This document shows positions 7,368-15,239 of a stretch of 30,902 nt of DNA, piece by piece; position 1 is the first letter of the stretch; the number at the start of each line of letters is the position of its first letter. Position numbers and translations under genes: made by a program. The DNA is taken from the NCBI GenBank assembly GCA_900549825.1, contig URQB01000023.1:1-30902 (forward strand), written 5' to 3'. The DNA comes from an uncultured Oscillospiraceae bacterium (GTDB lineage: Bacteria > Bacillota > Clostridia > Oscillospirales > Acutalibacteraceae). The notes beneath the pieces were generated by a model, which was not told where the DNA came from, did no database searches, and was given only the letters and a program-made list of their open reading frames with translations.

Positions 7368-8696
7368 ATGTACGTAGATGATGTTTTAGACCAGGTACTC
7401 AAACGTAACCATACGCAGCCGGAATTTTGTCAGGCAGTGACGGAGGTGCTGGAATCAATCCGTCCGGTTGTGGAAAGCAATCCTTACTATGAAAAAACAT
7501 CTTTAATTGAGCGTATCGTCGAGCCGGAGCGTGCGACTGTCTTCCGCGTTTGCTGGATGGACGACAATAACAAGGTTCAGGTCAACCGGGGCTACCGCGT
7601 CCAGTTTAACAGCGCGATCGGCCCATACAAAGGCGGCCTGCGCTTCCATCCTTCCGTCAATATGAGCATTATCAAATTCCTTGGCTTTGAGCAGATTTTC
7701 AAGAACTCCCTGACCGGCCTGCCCATCGGCGGCGCCAAAGGTGGCTCGGATTTTGATCCAAAGGGAAAGAGCAATACGGAGGTTATGCGCTTCTGCCAGA
7801 GCTTTATGACATCCCTTTATCGTGTCATCGGCCCGAATACGGATGTCCCCGCCGGGGATATCGGCGTAGGCGGGCGTGAGATTGGCTATATGTTCGGCCA
7901 GTATAAGCGCATCACCGGCCAGTATGAAGGCGTGCTCACCGGCAAGGGCCTGAGCTTCGGCGGTTCGCTCGCGCGCACGGAGGCGACAGGCTATGGCCTG
8001 GTTTATATCGTAGAAGAAATGCTGCGTGCGCACGGCAATGCGATCGAGGGTAAGACCATTGCGGTCTCCGGCTCCGGCAATGTGGCGATCTATGCCATTG
8101 AAAAAGCGCAGGAACTGGGTGCAAAGGTCGTTACGGCTAGTGATTCCAACGGCTGCATCTACGATCCGGATGGGATCGACCTCGCGGTTCTCAAGGAAAT
8201 CAAGGAGGTTCGCCGCGGCAGGATCAGCGAATACGCCGCGCAGCGCCCCAATGCGAAATATTTTGAAAACGGCAAGGTGTGGGGAATCCCGTGCGATATC
8301 GCCCTGCCTTGCGCCACACAGAATGAGCTGAATGCCGAGGATGCGCGCGAGCTGGTGAAAAACGGCTGCATTGCGGTGGGCGAAGGCGCAAATATGCCCT
8401 CTACACACGATGCAATTCAGACATTTTTGCAAAACGGAATCCTCTTTGCGCCGGGCAAGGCGGCAAACGCGGGCGGGGTGGCTACCTCTGCCCTCGAGAT
8501 GAGCCAGAACAGCGCGCGCCTGAGCTGGTCCTTCGACAAGGTGGATCAGAATCTGAAAAATATTATGATCAATATCTATACCAATATGTCCGCGGCCGCT
8601 GAGGAATACGGGCATAAGGATAATTTCGTGGTTGGCGCGAATATTGCGGGCTTCCTGAAGGTAGCGGACGCGATGCTGGCGCAGGGTATCATTTAA
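7368..8696 (+). CDS. gdhA: NADP-type glutamate dehydrogenase
   Basis: The 442-residue protein matches hexameric glutamate dehydrogenase (usual length about 445). It makes glutamate from 2-oxoglutarate and ammonium, or the reverse, in the cytoplasm. Visible features are GPYKGGLRFHP (about 85-95, substrate Lys), GGAKGG (121-126, catalytic Lys124), PAGDIGVGGREIG with Asp154, and the nucleotide fold SGSGNV (234-239) followed by VTASDS. The typical N-terminus MYVDDVLDQV places the start at ATG 7368, behind a GGAAGGA site; upstream GTG 7329 is open but unlikely. The overall sequence resembles the small biosynthetic NADP enzymes, but the coenzyme should be tested. It is monocistronic with its own promoter, structured leader and terminator. 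Confidence 0.96.
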   Translation: MYVDDVLDQVLKRNHTQPEFCQAVTEVLESIRPVVESNPYYEKTSLIERIVEPERATVFRVCWMDDNNKVQVNRGYRVQFNSAIGPYKGGLRFHPSVNMSIIKFLGFEQIFKNSLTGLPIGGAKGGSDFDPKGKSNTEVMRFCQSFMTSLYRVIGPNTDVPAGDIGVGGREIGYMFGQYKRITGQYEGVLTGKGLSFGGSLARTEATGYGLVYIVEEMLRAHGNAIEGKTIAVSGSGNVAIYAIEKAQELGAKVVTASDSNGCIYDPDGIDLAVLKEIKEVRRGRISEYAAQRPNAKYFENGKVWGIPCDIALPCATQNELNAEDARELVKNGCIAVGEGANMPSTHDAIQTFLQNGILFAPGKAANAGGVATSALEMSQNSARLSWSFDKVDQNLKNIMINIYTNMSAAAEEYGHKDNFVVGANIAGFLKVADAMLAQGII

Positions 8697-8709
8697 AAGA
8701 GAATCCTTC

Positions 8710-8746
8710 AAAAGGCTTGCCGTAAGAAGCGGCAGGCCTTTTTTGT
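8710..8746 (+). terminator. Terminator after gdhA
   Basis: AAGGCTTGCCG (about 8712-8722) pairs with CGGCAGGCCTT (8730-8740) around a seven-base loop, followed by TTTTGTTT. Confidence 0.9.
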
Positions 8747-8784
8747 TTCAATTGTGATAAGAATGTAAACAATTCTAATAATGT

Positions 8785-8813
8785 TTGAAAAAAAAGCTGT
8801 CTCATGATAAAAT
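8785..8813 (+). promoter_or_regulatory. Sigma-A promoter for TPR protein gene
   Basis: TTGAAA (8785-8790), 17-base spacer, TAAAAT (8808-8813); start of transcription expected near 8820, just before the AAGGAGG of the gene. Confidence 0.65.
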
Positions 8814-8857
8814 ATCACCATTGCAATTTTGCAGTTTTCATAGAAGGAGGCATTGCC

Positions 8858-10159
8858 TTGGGAGACATGAAAGACCGTGAAAACGAGAACCTCTCCGGGG
8901 ACGGCTTGGAGGAAGAGCTCAACCAGATCCGGGATGCATTCCAGCAGGAGCTGGATGAGGCTTCAAAGAGAGCGGCGCAGGAGGATGAACAAAAAAGCGC
9001 AGCGCAAGAGCCTGTTGTGACGGAAGAAAGCGCAGAAGAAACGTACCGGCCCACAGAGGCATCTACGTCGCCGGAGGGGGACCGGAAGGCGGATTGGAAG
9101 GTGATTGTGCTGGCTGTGATCGTCGCATTTGTAGCCCTGTATGGCGCGGTGGATTTCGTCATCGGCGTGCCGTCGTTTGCGCGCATGCTGCAGGCGGAGA
9201 AGTTTGTCCGGCAGGAGAAACTCAATTCCGCACTCGACGCTTATTACGATGCGAGTCAGGATACCAAGGCCGCTGCGGCAAAACGCATGATAAAGGGGCA
9301 GGCGCAGCTCTATCTGGACCTGGGCTATGTAGAGAACGCCCAGAGCCTGATCAAAAAATACTATACTAGCTCGGAGCTGGATCGGTTCTGGAACCGGGAT
9401 CTGAACGAGCTTTATCAGAATCTGAACGCGATTACGGATACGATTTCTGCCGTGGAGGAGCTTTTCAGCGGATATACCGATATTAAGGATGATGCGCTTC
9501 CCTACGATGAGCTGATTGAAAAAATAGACGGACTGAAGGACAGCAAGGATAAAAGCTATGACAAGGCGATTTTGGAATATTATAAATATATGCTTGCCGC
9601 AATGACGGAGCAGAAGAGCTCCGTACGAATCCAGTTCCTTGAAGGCGTTCAGAAGGAAAATGAAAGCTATGGCTGGATTTATCTGCCTGCGATGGCCACT
9701 GAGTATCTGGAAGCAAAGGATTATGATAAGGTGGTTGAGCTCTGCGACAGGATGCGTGCGCGCAATACAGAGGATGCGGGCGCATATGCGACGGAGGCCT
9801 CTGTTTACCGCCTCCAGAAGCAGTATGATAAAGCGCTTTCCACAGCGGAGAAGGGCATTGCGCTGGATAATACCAGCTCGGAGCCTTACCGCCAAAAGGC
9901 GATTGTAGAGCTGCTGCAGGGAGATAAAAAGGCTGCGCTGGAAAATGCGAAAACCGCTTTTGACCTGTCCCTGAATTATGCGACGAGCTACACCATGGCG
10001 GTATGTTATCTGGCAAACAACGATCAGGATGGCTATCATGAAGTGATGTCCACCCTCGAATACTATGGCGTTGAAATGGGCCAGAAGGTGCTCGATTATA
10101 AGGCCGGGAAGCTGACGGTTGAAGATATTTTCCTGAGCGGAGAGGGGGATGTGGCATGA
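8858..10159 (+). CDS. Membrane-anchored TPR-repeat protein
   Basis: The 433-residue protein has three parts: an acidic, Glu/Gln-rich N-terminal region (about 1-78) with coiled-coil character, one membrane helix (WKVIVLAVIVAFVALYGAVDFVIGV, about 79-104) and a helical C-terminal region with tetratricopeptide-type repeats. The clearest TPR units read AGAYATEASVYRLQKQYDKAL and SSEPYRQKAIVELLQGDKKAA, at about 305-360. Topology suggests the repeats face outside. TTG 8858 was chosen as start because AAGGAGG lies seven bases before it; ATG 8867 is the alternative. The stop overlaps the next start (ATGA), so the two proteins are probably made together and may form a complex. Function unknown. Confidence 0.75.
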   Translation: MGDMKDRENENLSGDGLEEELNQIRDAFQQELDEASKRAAQEDEQKSAAQEPVVTEESAEETYRPTEASTSPEGDRKADWKVIVLAVIVAFVALYGAVDFVIGVPSFARMLQAEKFVRQEKLNSALDAYYDASQDTKAAAAKRMIKGQAQLYLDLGYVENAQSLIKKYYTSSELDRFWNRDLNELYQNLNAITDTISAVEELFSGYTDIKDDALPYDELIEKIDGLKDSKDKSYDKAILEYYKYMLAAMTEQKSSVRIQFLEGVQKENESYGWIYLPAMATEYLEAKDYDKVVELCDRMRARNTEDAGAYATEASVYRLQKQYDKALSTAEKGIALDNTSSEPYRQKAIVELLQGDKKAALENAKTAFDLSLNYATSYTMAVCYLANNDQDGYHEVMSTLEYYGVEMGQKVLDYKAGKLTVEDIFLSGEGDVA

Positions 10160-10794
10160 GAATCCTTTATGTGATCGTGAAGGCGCTGACCTTTCCGGGT
10201 GCGTTGCTGCACGCCCTTTGGGAGCATTGCCTGTGCCGCAGATTCAAATGCCCGGTAGAGGATGCGCGCTACTTTCAGGCAAACGAGCTGTGCGGGCACG
10301 TGGAGCATGAATTTATGCCGACCAGGGGTAAGCGGTTTTTGATCTGCTTCCTTCCGTTTCTGTTCAATCTGCTCCTTGGGCTGCTGATTGGGATCCCGGC
10401 CAGTGTGCATGTGATCAAGCTGCAGCAGTATACAAATGTTTTTTATCTTCTGATGCTGTGGCTCGGCATTTCCCTGCTGACCTCGCTTTTCCCCCTAATA
10501 GAAGATGCGCTTGCAATGTGGGAGAGCTTTTACGGCGCGGGAAATGAGGCAAATCTCGCCGTGAAAATTCTGTTGTTCCCGATCATCGCGGTTTTGGTTG
10601 CCGGCGCTTATCTGGAGCGCTGGGGGATCACGCTGCTGACCTCGATTGCGGCGGCCTGGTTCCTGCCGGAGCTGCTTTCCCCGGTCGCGGGCGCACTGGT
10701 TTCCGCCAATGATGCGATCGGTGCCTGGCTTGCGGAAAAGGCGGCGCAGGTGCAGGACGCAACTGAGGCGGCATCCACAACGGCGGCTTCCTAA
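10156..10794 (+). CDS. Unrecognised membrane protein, possibly degenerate metalloprotease-like
   Basis: The 212-residue protein overlaps the preceding gene by four bases and is probably translationally coupled. The N-terminal segment FPGALLHALWEHCLCRRF (about 14-31) resembles the FPGT-x-x-HE-x-x-H region of small M50-like membrane proteins, but the HExxH is replaced by HALWEH; a second His-rich piece CGHVEHEF lies at about 46-53. Four or more hydrophobic segments follow: ICFLPFLFNLLLGLLIGIPASV, VFYLLMLWLGISLLTSLFPLI, ILLFPIIAVLVAGAYL and ITLLTSIAAAWFLPELLSPVAG. The C-terminus is Ala/Thr-rich. Whether it binds metal is unknown. Confidence 0.65.
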   Translation: MRILYVIVKALTFPGALLHALWEHCLCRRFKCPVEDARYFQANELCGHVEHEFMPTRGKRFLICFLPFLFNLLLGLLIGIPASVHVIKLQQYTNVFYLLMLWLGISLLTSLFPLIEDALAMWESFYGAGNEANLAVKILLFPIIAVLVAGAYLERWGITLLTSIAAAWFLPELLSPVAGALVSANDAIGAWLAEKAAQVQDATEAASTTAAS

Positions 10795-10819
10795 GGATGC
10801 ATCCGGTTACAATCAGAGA

Positions 10820-10858
10820 ATGGGGAGTGCTGCAAAATGAACAGGCAGCACTCCCCAT
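10820..10858 (+). terminator. Strong hairpin ending the TPR operon
   Basis: A 14-base perfect stem (ATGGGGAGTGCTGC at 10820-10833 with its complement at 10845-10858) around an 11-base loop. The following bases are only weakly T-rich (CTGTTATC), so it may be a processing or stabilising stem as well as a terminator. Confidence 0.65.
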
Positions 10859-10903
10859 CTGTTATCATCCAGATCCGGCCTATCATTTGTTGCCGATTTC
10901 CTC

Positions 10904-10932
10904 TTGCCTTTCCGATAAAGATATATTATAAT
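10904..10932 (+). promoter_or_regulatory. Promoter for SRP RNA
   Basis: TTGCCT (10904-10909), 17-base spacer and a perfect TATAAT (10927-10932). Transcription would start about 40 bases before the closing stem of the SRP RNA, leaving a 5' segment to be trimmed. Confidence 0.7.
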
Positions 10933-10980
10933 ATTTTAAAGCTTCAAGAATGAGCTTTTGGCAGAGCGAAGCATTTATTT

Positions 10981-11098
10981 GGTCATGTGGCGGGCGGGTC
11001 CTGTGCGGCGGGGCGCTGTGAACCATGTCAGGCGGGGAACCGAGCAGCATTAAGCAGTCAGCACTGTGCGCCACAGTCTGCCTGTCCGCTGCATGACC
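10981..11098 (+). ncRNA. ffs: Signal recognition particle RNA (bacterial small type)
   Basis: The ends pair as GGTCATG (10981-10987) with CATGACC (11092-11098), and a long imperfect helix runs inward from them. The apical domain is canonical: GAACCATGTCAGG, then CGG-GGAA-CCG (stem 11033-11035 with 11040-11042, GGAA tetraloop), then AGCAGCATTAAGCAG, the Ffh-binding internal loop. There is no room for a Bacillus-type Alu domain, so this is the short 4.5S-like form. The position immediately before dnaX is the usual one in many Firmicutes. The exact mature ends are estimated from pairing. Confidence 0.93.
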
Positions 11099-11131
11099 AA
11101 GTGAACGGTTCGCTTTGCCTTTTCTTTTGGG
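11099..11131 (+). terminator. Weak terminator candidate after SRP RNA
   Basis: AGTGA/TCGCT around ACGGT (about 11100-11114) is followed by TTTGCCTTTTCTTTT. The stem is short, and some read-through into dnaX is plausible. Confidence 0.4.
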
Positions 11132-11164
11132 GAAGGCATTGCAGGCCGGAAAGGAGTGGTTGCC

Positions 11165-12886
11165 GTGTATCAGGTGCTTTATCGGAAATGGCGCCCGCAG
11201 GTGTTTTCCGACGTTGCCGGGCAGCCGCATGTGACGGATACGCTGCGCAGAGAGCTGCAGGAAGGCCGGCTCTCCCACGCCTATCTCTTCACCGGCTCGC
11301 GCGGCACGGGAAAGACCACCTGCGCGAAGATTCTCGCCAAGGCGGTCAACTGCCTGCATCCCGTAGATGGGAACCCCTGCAACGAGTGCGAAATCTGCAA
11401 GGGGATCGACAGCGGCTCGATTTTAGATGTGATCGAGATCGATGCGGCGAGCAACAACGGCGTTGACAACATCCGCGATCTGCGCGAGGAAGCGAATTTC
11501 ACGCCCGTCGCAGCGAAATACCGCGTGTATATCATCGATGAGGTGCACATGCTCTCCATCGGCGCATTCAATGCGCTGCTGAAAACACTGGAGGAGCCGC
11601 CATCCTACGTACTGTTTATCCTCGCCACCACGGAGGTGCACAAGCTCCCGGCGACGATTCTGTCCCGCTGCCAGCGGTTCGACTTTCGTCGGATTCCGCC
11701 GGAGGATATCGCCGCGCGGCTCGAATACGTGGCCGGGCAGGAGGGAATGGCGCTCGATCATGACGCAGCACTGCTCATTGCCCGCATTGCGGACGGCGCG
11801 CTGCGCGACGCGCTCTCGATCCTCGACCAGTGCGCCGGGCGCTCGAAGCAGGTCACGGTGGAAATCGTCAGCGAGGCGGCGGGCCTTGCGGGCCGCGGCC
11901 ACCTCTATGAGCTCTCTGCCGCAATCCGTGAGGAGGACAGCGCCAAGGCGCTCGCCCTGCTCGACGAGCTCCACCAGGGCTCCTGTGATATGGAGCGGCT
12001 GTGCGGGGATTTGATCGACCATTTTCGCAATCTGATGATCGCCAAAACAGTGTCTGCCCCGGGCGAGCTCATCATTTGCACGGAAGGCGAGCTGCAGCAG
12101 ATTCAGGCGGAGGCCGGAGGGTTCTCAATGGAAGCAGTCCTCTCCGCACTCGATCTGTTACAGGGCACATTAGAGCGCATGCGGTCCGGTGTGAACCGCC
12201 GCATTGAGATGGAGATGACGCTGATCAAGCTTGCCACGCCCGCGCTCAGCACAGATAGCGCGGCGCTGCTCCGGCGTATCGGGGCACTCGAGCAGGCGGT
12301 CCGCATCGGGTGCGCTGCCGCACCTGTGAAGTCCGCACCGGAGCCGAAAACAGAGCGGCCGCCGCTTCAGGAGGAGCCGGCTGCTGAACCCCGCAAAGCG
12401 GTATCCGCGCCGCCGCCCGCATTTCCATCCGGGCGGGAGATGGAGCCGGATCAGCCTCTCAAACCTGCTCCGCCGCCTGCCGTGTCCGCGTCCCCGGCGT
12501 CAGAGCCGGAGCGGCCGGATGATCCGGAGCCGCAGGACGGGCAGGAGGGGGATGAAGCCTTCCTGAAATGGCCGCAGGTGCTCTCCGTTTTATCAGAAAT
12601 CGATAAGCCGATCGCCGGGATTCTATCCGGCTCCAGCGCATTCTTCCGCGGGGAGTTTGTGCTCATCCAGTCGGAAAATCCGCTGCTGGGCAGCTTCATC
12701 CGGCAGGGGAGCCACTCTTCCGCCGTGAAGGAGGCCGTGCTCCGCGTGACGGGCCGCAAATACCGCCTTGGGCTTTACAGCGGCGGGGGGAAAAATAAGC
12801 CGAAGAAAAAAACGGACCCGCTTGACGACCTGATGGGCCGTTTAAATGACGCGCAGGTGGAGACGGAAGTCCGCTCGCGCATTTGA
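11165..12886 (+). CDS. dnaX: DNA polymerase III subunit gamma/tau
   Basis: The 573-residue protein is the clamp-loader ATPase of the replisome. It shows VLYRKWRPQVFSDVAGQ at the N-terminus, Walker A GSRGTGKTT (about 44-52), the zinc cluster Cys63, Cys72, Cys75, Cys78 (CNECEIC), Walker B VYIIDEVHML (about 121-130), ATTEVHKLP and the SRC arginine-finger motif near 167. A lid and collar domain follow, then a Pro/Glu-rich linker (about 390-465) and a tau-specific C-terminal part. GTG 11165 gives the family's usual N-terminus and has AAGGAG eight bases upstream; GTG 11156 overlaps that site. An A-rich run near 12803-12812 lies close to the C-terminus, too late to make a normal gamma product. ybaB and recR follow in the conserved order. 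Confidence 0.97.
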   Translation: MYQVLYRKWRPQVFSDVAGQPHVTDTLRRELQEGRLSHAYLFTGSRGTGKTTCAKILAKAVNCLHPVDGNPCNECEICKGIDSGSILDVIEIDAASNNGVDNIRDLREEANFTPVAAKYRVYIIDEVHMLSIGAFNALLKTLEEPPSYVLFILATTEVHKLPATILSRCQRFDFRRIPPEDIAARLEYVAGQEGMALDHDAALLIARIADGALRDALSILDQCAGRSKQVTVEIVSEAAGLAGRGHLYELSAAIREEDSAKALALLDELHQGSCDMERLCGDLIDHFRNLMIAKTVSAPGELIICTEGELQQIQAEAGGFSMEAVLSALDLLQGTLERMRSGVNRRIEMEMTLIKLATPALSTDSAALLRRIGALEQAVRIGCAAAPVKSAPEPKTERPPLQEEPAAEPRKAVSAPPPAFPSGREMEPDQPLKPAPPPAVSASPASEPERPDDPEPQDGQEGDEAFLKWPQVLSVLSEIDKPIAGILSGSSAFFRGEFVLIQSENPLLGSFIRQGSHSSAVKEAVLRVTGRKYRLGLYSGGGKNKPKKKTDPLDDLMGRLNDAQVETEVRSRI

Positions 12887-12935
12887 CTGATTTTATCCGG
12901 GCATTACCCCGGAAAGCAGATGGAGGAGTATCGAG

Positions 12936-13280
12936 ATGAAAGCAAGAATTCCGAACGCCGGTAACAGCGGCAATATGATGAAGCAGATTCAGAAGATGCA
13001 GGAGGAGATGGCGCGCGTCCAGGAGGAATGCGAAAACGCCGAATATACCGCGGGCGCGGGCGGCGGGGCCGTCGAGGTGACGGTCAACGGCAAGCATGAG
13101 GTCGTGAAGATCGATATGAAGCCTGAGATCGTCGACCCGGAGGATATCGAGATGCTGCAGGATCTGCTGATTGCCTCCATCAATGAGGCAATGCGCAAGG
13201 CCGACGAAACTTCGGAGCGCGAGATGGGCAAGATCACCGGTGGGCTCAATATCCCCGGTATGCCGGGAGGCCTGTTTTAA
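12936..13280 (+). CDS. ybaB: YbaB/EbfC nucleoid-associated protein
   Basis: The 114-residue protein is of typical family length. It has the amphipathic N-terminal helix (MMKQIQKMQEEMARVQEECEN), the central strand region GGAVEVTVNGKHEVVKIDMKPEIV and the C-terminal helix EDIEMLQDLLIASINEAMRKADE, ending in the Gly/Met/Pro-rich GGLNIPGMPGGLF. These dimers bind DNA, and the gene is almost always found between dnaX and recR, as here. The ATG follows GGAGGAG at a good distance. Spacing to recR is three bases, so the three genes form one operon. Confidence 0.95.
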   Translation: MKARIPNAGNSGNMMKQIQKMQEEMARVQEECENAEYTAGAGGGAVEVTVNGKHEVVKIDMKPEIVDPEDIEMLQDLLIASINEAMRKADETSEREMGKITGGLNIPGMPGGLF

Positions 13281-13283
13281 GCA

Positions 13284-13892
13284 ATGGCAGGGTATCAGGT
13301 AGCCGCGCTCTCGCGGCTGATCGAGCAGTTCGAGCGCATGCCGGGCATCGGGCGCAAGAGTGCGCAGCGGCTGGCCTTCTATGTGCTCGGACTGTCTGAT
13401 GCGGAGGCGAAGGGCTTTGCGCAGGCGATTACGGATGCGCACGAAAAAATCCACCGCTGCAGAATCTGCTGCAATCTCACAGATGCGGAGCTCTGCTCCG
13501 TGTGCGGCAATCCCGCGCGGGATCAGACGAAAATCTGCGTGGTGGAGGACCCACGCGACGTGCTCGCCATCGAGCGCACGCATGAATACGAGGGCACCTA
13601 CCATGTCCTGCACGGGGCGATCTCCCCGATGAACGGCGTCGGCCCGGACCAGCTCGCCATTAAGGAGCTGCTCGCCCGGCTGGGCGGCGAGGAGGAAGAG
13701 GTGGACGAGGTCATCATGGCGACGAACCCGACCGTGGAAGGGGAGGCGACCGCCATGTATCTCTCCCGGCTCTTGAAGCCGATGGGCATCAAGGTCACCC
13801 GTCTTGCCTACGGCGTGCCGGTGGGCGCGGATCTGGAATATGCGGACGAGGTGACGCTCTCCCGCGCGCTGGAGGGCAGGCAGGTCATTTAA
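13284..13892 (+). CDS. recR: Recombination mediator protein RecR
   Basis: The 202-residue protein has the full RecR layout: helix-hairpin-helix MPGIGRKSAQRLAFYVL (19-35), a four-cysteine zinc finger (Cys59, Cys62, Cys71, Cys74), the Toprim domain starting ICVVEDPRDVLAIE (84-97) and a C-terminal Walker-B-like segment with TRLAYGVPVGADLEYADEVTLSRALEGR. It works with RecO and RecF to load RecA on gapped DNA. It starts three bases after ybaB and depends on that operon for expression. Confidence 0.97.
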   Translation: MAGYQVAALSRLIEQFERMPGIGRKSAQRLAFYVLGLSDAEAKGFAQAITDAHEKIHRCRICCNLTDAELCSVCGNPARDQTKICVVEDPRDVLAIERTHEYEGTYHVLHGAISPMNGVGPDQLAIKELLARLGGEEEEVDEVIMATNPTVEGEATAMYLSRLLKPMGIKVTRLAYGVPVGADLEYADEVTLSRALEGRQVI

Positions 13893-13925
13893 AAGGGCTG
13901 GAAGACATTGTTCGCTGCCTTTTGC

Positions 13926-13953
13926 TTGACAAAAATTTTTTGTATGATATAAT
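13926..13953 (+). promoter_or_regulatory. Strong sigma-A promoter for smpB-ssrA
   Basis: Consensus TTGACA (13926-13931) and consensus TATAAT (13948-13953) with a 16-base spacer, placed just before smpB. No terminator is seen between recR and this promoter. Confidence 0.85.
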
Positions 13954-14000
13954 GCAGTTCCGGCTTCGGCTTTTGATCGGACAGAAGGGAGTGAAAGACC

Positions 14001-14474
14001 GTGGGCAACGCGCAGAAAAGCGATTTGCAGACGATTGCAAACAATAAAAAGGCCTTTCACGACTATTTTGTCATTGAGAGCGCGGAGGCCGGGATCGAGC
14101 TGTTCGGCACGGAGGTCAAATCCGTGCGGCAGGGGCGCGTCAATCTCAAGGATGCGTGGTGCTCGGTCAAGGACGGCGAGATTTTCGTCAACGGCATGCA
14201 CATCAGCCCCTATGAGCAGGGGAACATCTTCAACCGCGACCCGATGCGCGTGCGCAGGCTTCTCATGCACAAGCGGGAGATCAACCGCCTCTATGGGCTG
14301 ACGAAGCAGCAGGGCTATGCGCTGATTCCGCTCTCCGCCTATTTCAAAAAGGGGCGGGTCAAGATTCAGGTGGGCCTCTGCAAGGGCAAGAAAAATTACG
14401 ACAAGCGCGAGGATATGGCCCGCAGGGCCGCGGCGCGCGACATCCAGCGCTCCCTCAAGGAGCGGCAGCGATAA
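14001..14474 (+). CDS. smpB: SsrA-binding protein SmpB
   Basis: The 157-residue protein partners tmRNA in rescuing stalled ribosomes. It shows the family blocks NKKAFHDYFVIESAEAGIELFGTEVKS (about 15-41), GRVNLKDAWCSVKDGEIFVNGMHI and the C-terminal KKGRVKIQVGLCKGKKNYDKRE, with the basic tail that enters the mRNA channel (RRAAARDIQRSLKERQR). The start is GTG with AAGGGAG nine bases upstream. The tmRNA gene follows after 14 bases, the classic arrangement, under a strong own promoter. Confidence 0.97.
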   Translation: MGNAQKSDLQTIANNKKAFHDYFVIESAEAGIELFGTEVKSVRQGRVNLKDAWCSVKDGEIFVNGMHISPYEQGNIFNRDPMRVRRLLMHKREINRLYGLTKQQGYALIPLSAYFKKGRVKIQVGLCKGKKNYDKREDMARRAAARDIQRSLKERQR

Positions 14475-14488
14475 AACAATTCAAATAA

Positions 14489-14837
14489 GGGGATGAAAGG
14501 ATTTCGACGGGGGTTTTGAAACACGATAAGCGAGCAGAGGCGCGGAACCGCTTGAAAAGCCGCAACCTTTTCAAAATAAACGACAACAATAAAGTTTCGT
14601 TACAGGCTGCTTAAGCCTGCGTCCTGCCTTTGAGTCCTGCGGCTTAGGTTTGGGCGTCGATTAGCAGGGAACGTGAACAGAGGCTTGCCTCCGCCTCTGT
14701 CATGACTTGGAGGCTACCGTAAGCGCCAGCCTGCCGGACGGCGGGCGCCGAGGGGAATCCCAGTAGACCGGATACGCTCGTAGAAAGTTGTGCGGATGGG
14801 CTTTCGGACGCGGGTTCGACTCCCGCCATCTCCACCA
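14489..14837 (+). ncRNA. ssrA: Transfer-messenger RNA
   Basis: The ends form the tRNA-like acceptor: GGGGATG (14489-14495) pairs with CATCTCC (14827-14833), followed by A and encoded CCA (14835-14837). The T arm reads GGACGCGGGTTCGACTCCCGCC, and the 5' part has the typical ATTTCGACGGG. The tag frame ends LQAA followed by TAA at 14612-14614. Reading back gives AAC GAC AAC AAT AAA GTT TCG TTA CAG GCT GCT, that is NDNNKVSLQAA, with the resume codon being ATA (14576-14578) or the AAC after it. Total about 349 nucleotides. smpB lies directly upstream. Confidence 0.95.
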
Positions 14838-14911
14838 AGCGCAAATAAGGCGAACACAATGTTTTTCTTTGTAGGGCATGTGTTTGGCGTTATTTTGCAA
14901 AACGAAAGAAG

Positions 14912-14944
14912 CCCCGCCAGGGAGAAATCCTTGGCGGGGTTTTG
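14912..14944 (+). terminator. Terminator after tmRNA
   Basis: CCCCGCCAGG (14912-14921) pairs with CCTTGGCGGGG (14929-14939), one bulge, then TTTT. It lies just before the 3' end of the convergent XRE gene. Confidence 0.88.
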
Positions 14945-14977
14945 GCATTATCTTGCTTCCATATCGTGTGGGATATC

Positions 14978-15214
14978 TCAGAACAACTCCTCCAAAGGAA
15001 CGTTCAGCACCTTTGCAATGATATATAGCTCCATATCCCGTACGCACCGATGACCATGCTCAAGCAACTGAATCGCGTTTTTATCAACGTCAATGCCGAA
15101 GCCCTGGAGTTTAATAGCCAAGGTGTTTTGCGATATGCCGCGTTCTCTGCGAAGCTCGGCAACGCGTTTTCCGACCCAATTCTTATTGCTCTCCGGCTTT
15201 TTACATTTTTTCAT
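14978..15214 (-). CDS. Small XRE-type helix-turn-helix regulator
   Basis: A 78-residue protein consists almost wholly of one Cro/C1-type HTH domain: VGKRVAELRRERGISQNTLAIKLQGFGIDVDKNAIQLLEHGHRCVRDMELYIIAKVLNVPLEELF. The usual ISQ...LA and I...E.G pattern is recognisable. There is no sensor domain, so it may act alone or with a partner. ATG 15214 has GGGAG eight bases upstream; the frame is open to 15238. It is convergent with tmRNA and has no nearby partner gene, standing at the edge of a gene-poor region. Confidence 0.8.
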   Translation of the reverse strand: MKKCKKPESNKNWVGKRVAELRRERGISQNTLAIKLQGFGIDVDKNAIQLLEHGHRCVRDMELYIIAKVLNVPLEELF

Positions 15215-15239
15215 ATACAATTCTCCCATTTTAGTCATT

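Noticed and set aside
12803..12812. A-rich run in dnaX as a programmed frameshift site
   Set aside because: It lies some 25 codons from the end, so slipping would not produce a gamma-like truncated protein.
12696..14270. A long minus-strand open frame opposite dnaX, ybaB, recR and smpB
   Set aside because: The plus strand holds four unmistakable conserved genes, and the antisense frame is low in complexity with no ribosome binding site; it is a high-GC shadow.
14811..14837. A separate tRNA gene suggested by the T-loop GGTTCGACTCCCGCC and CCA
   Set aside because: It is the 3' tRNA-like end of tmRNA; the 5' acceptor partner lies at 14489-14495.
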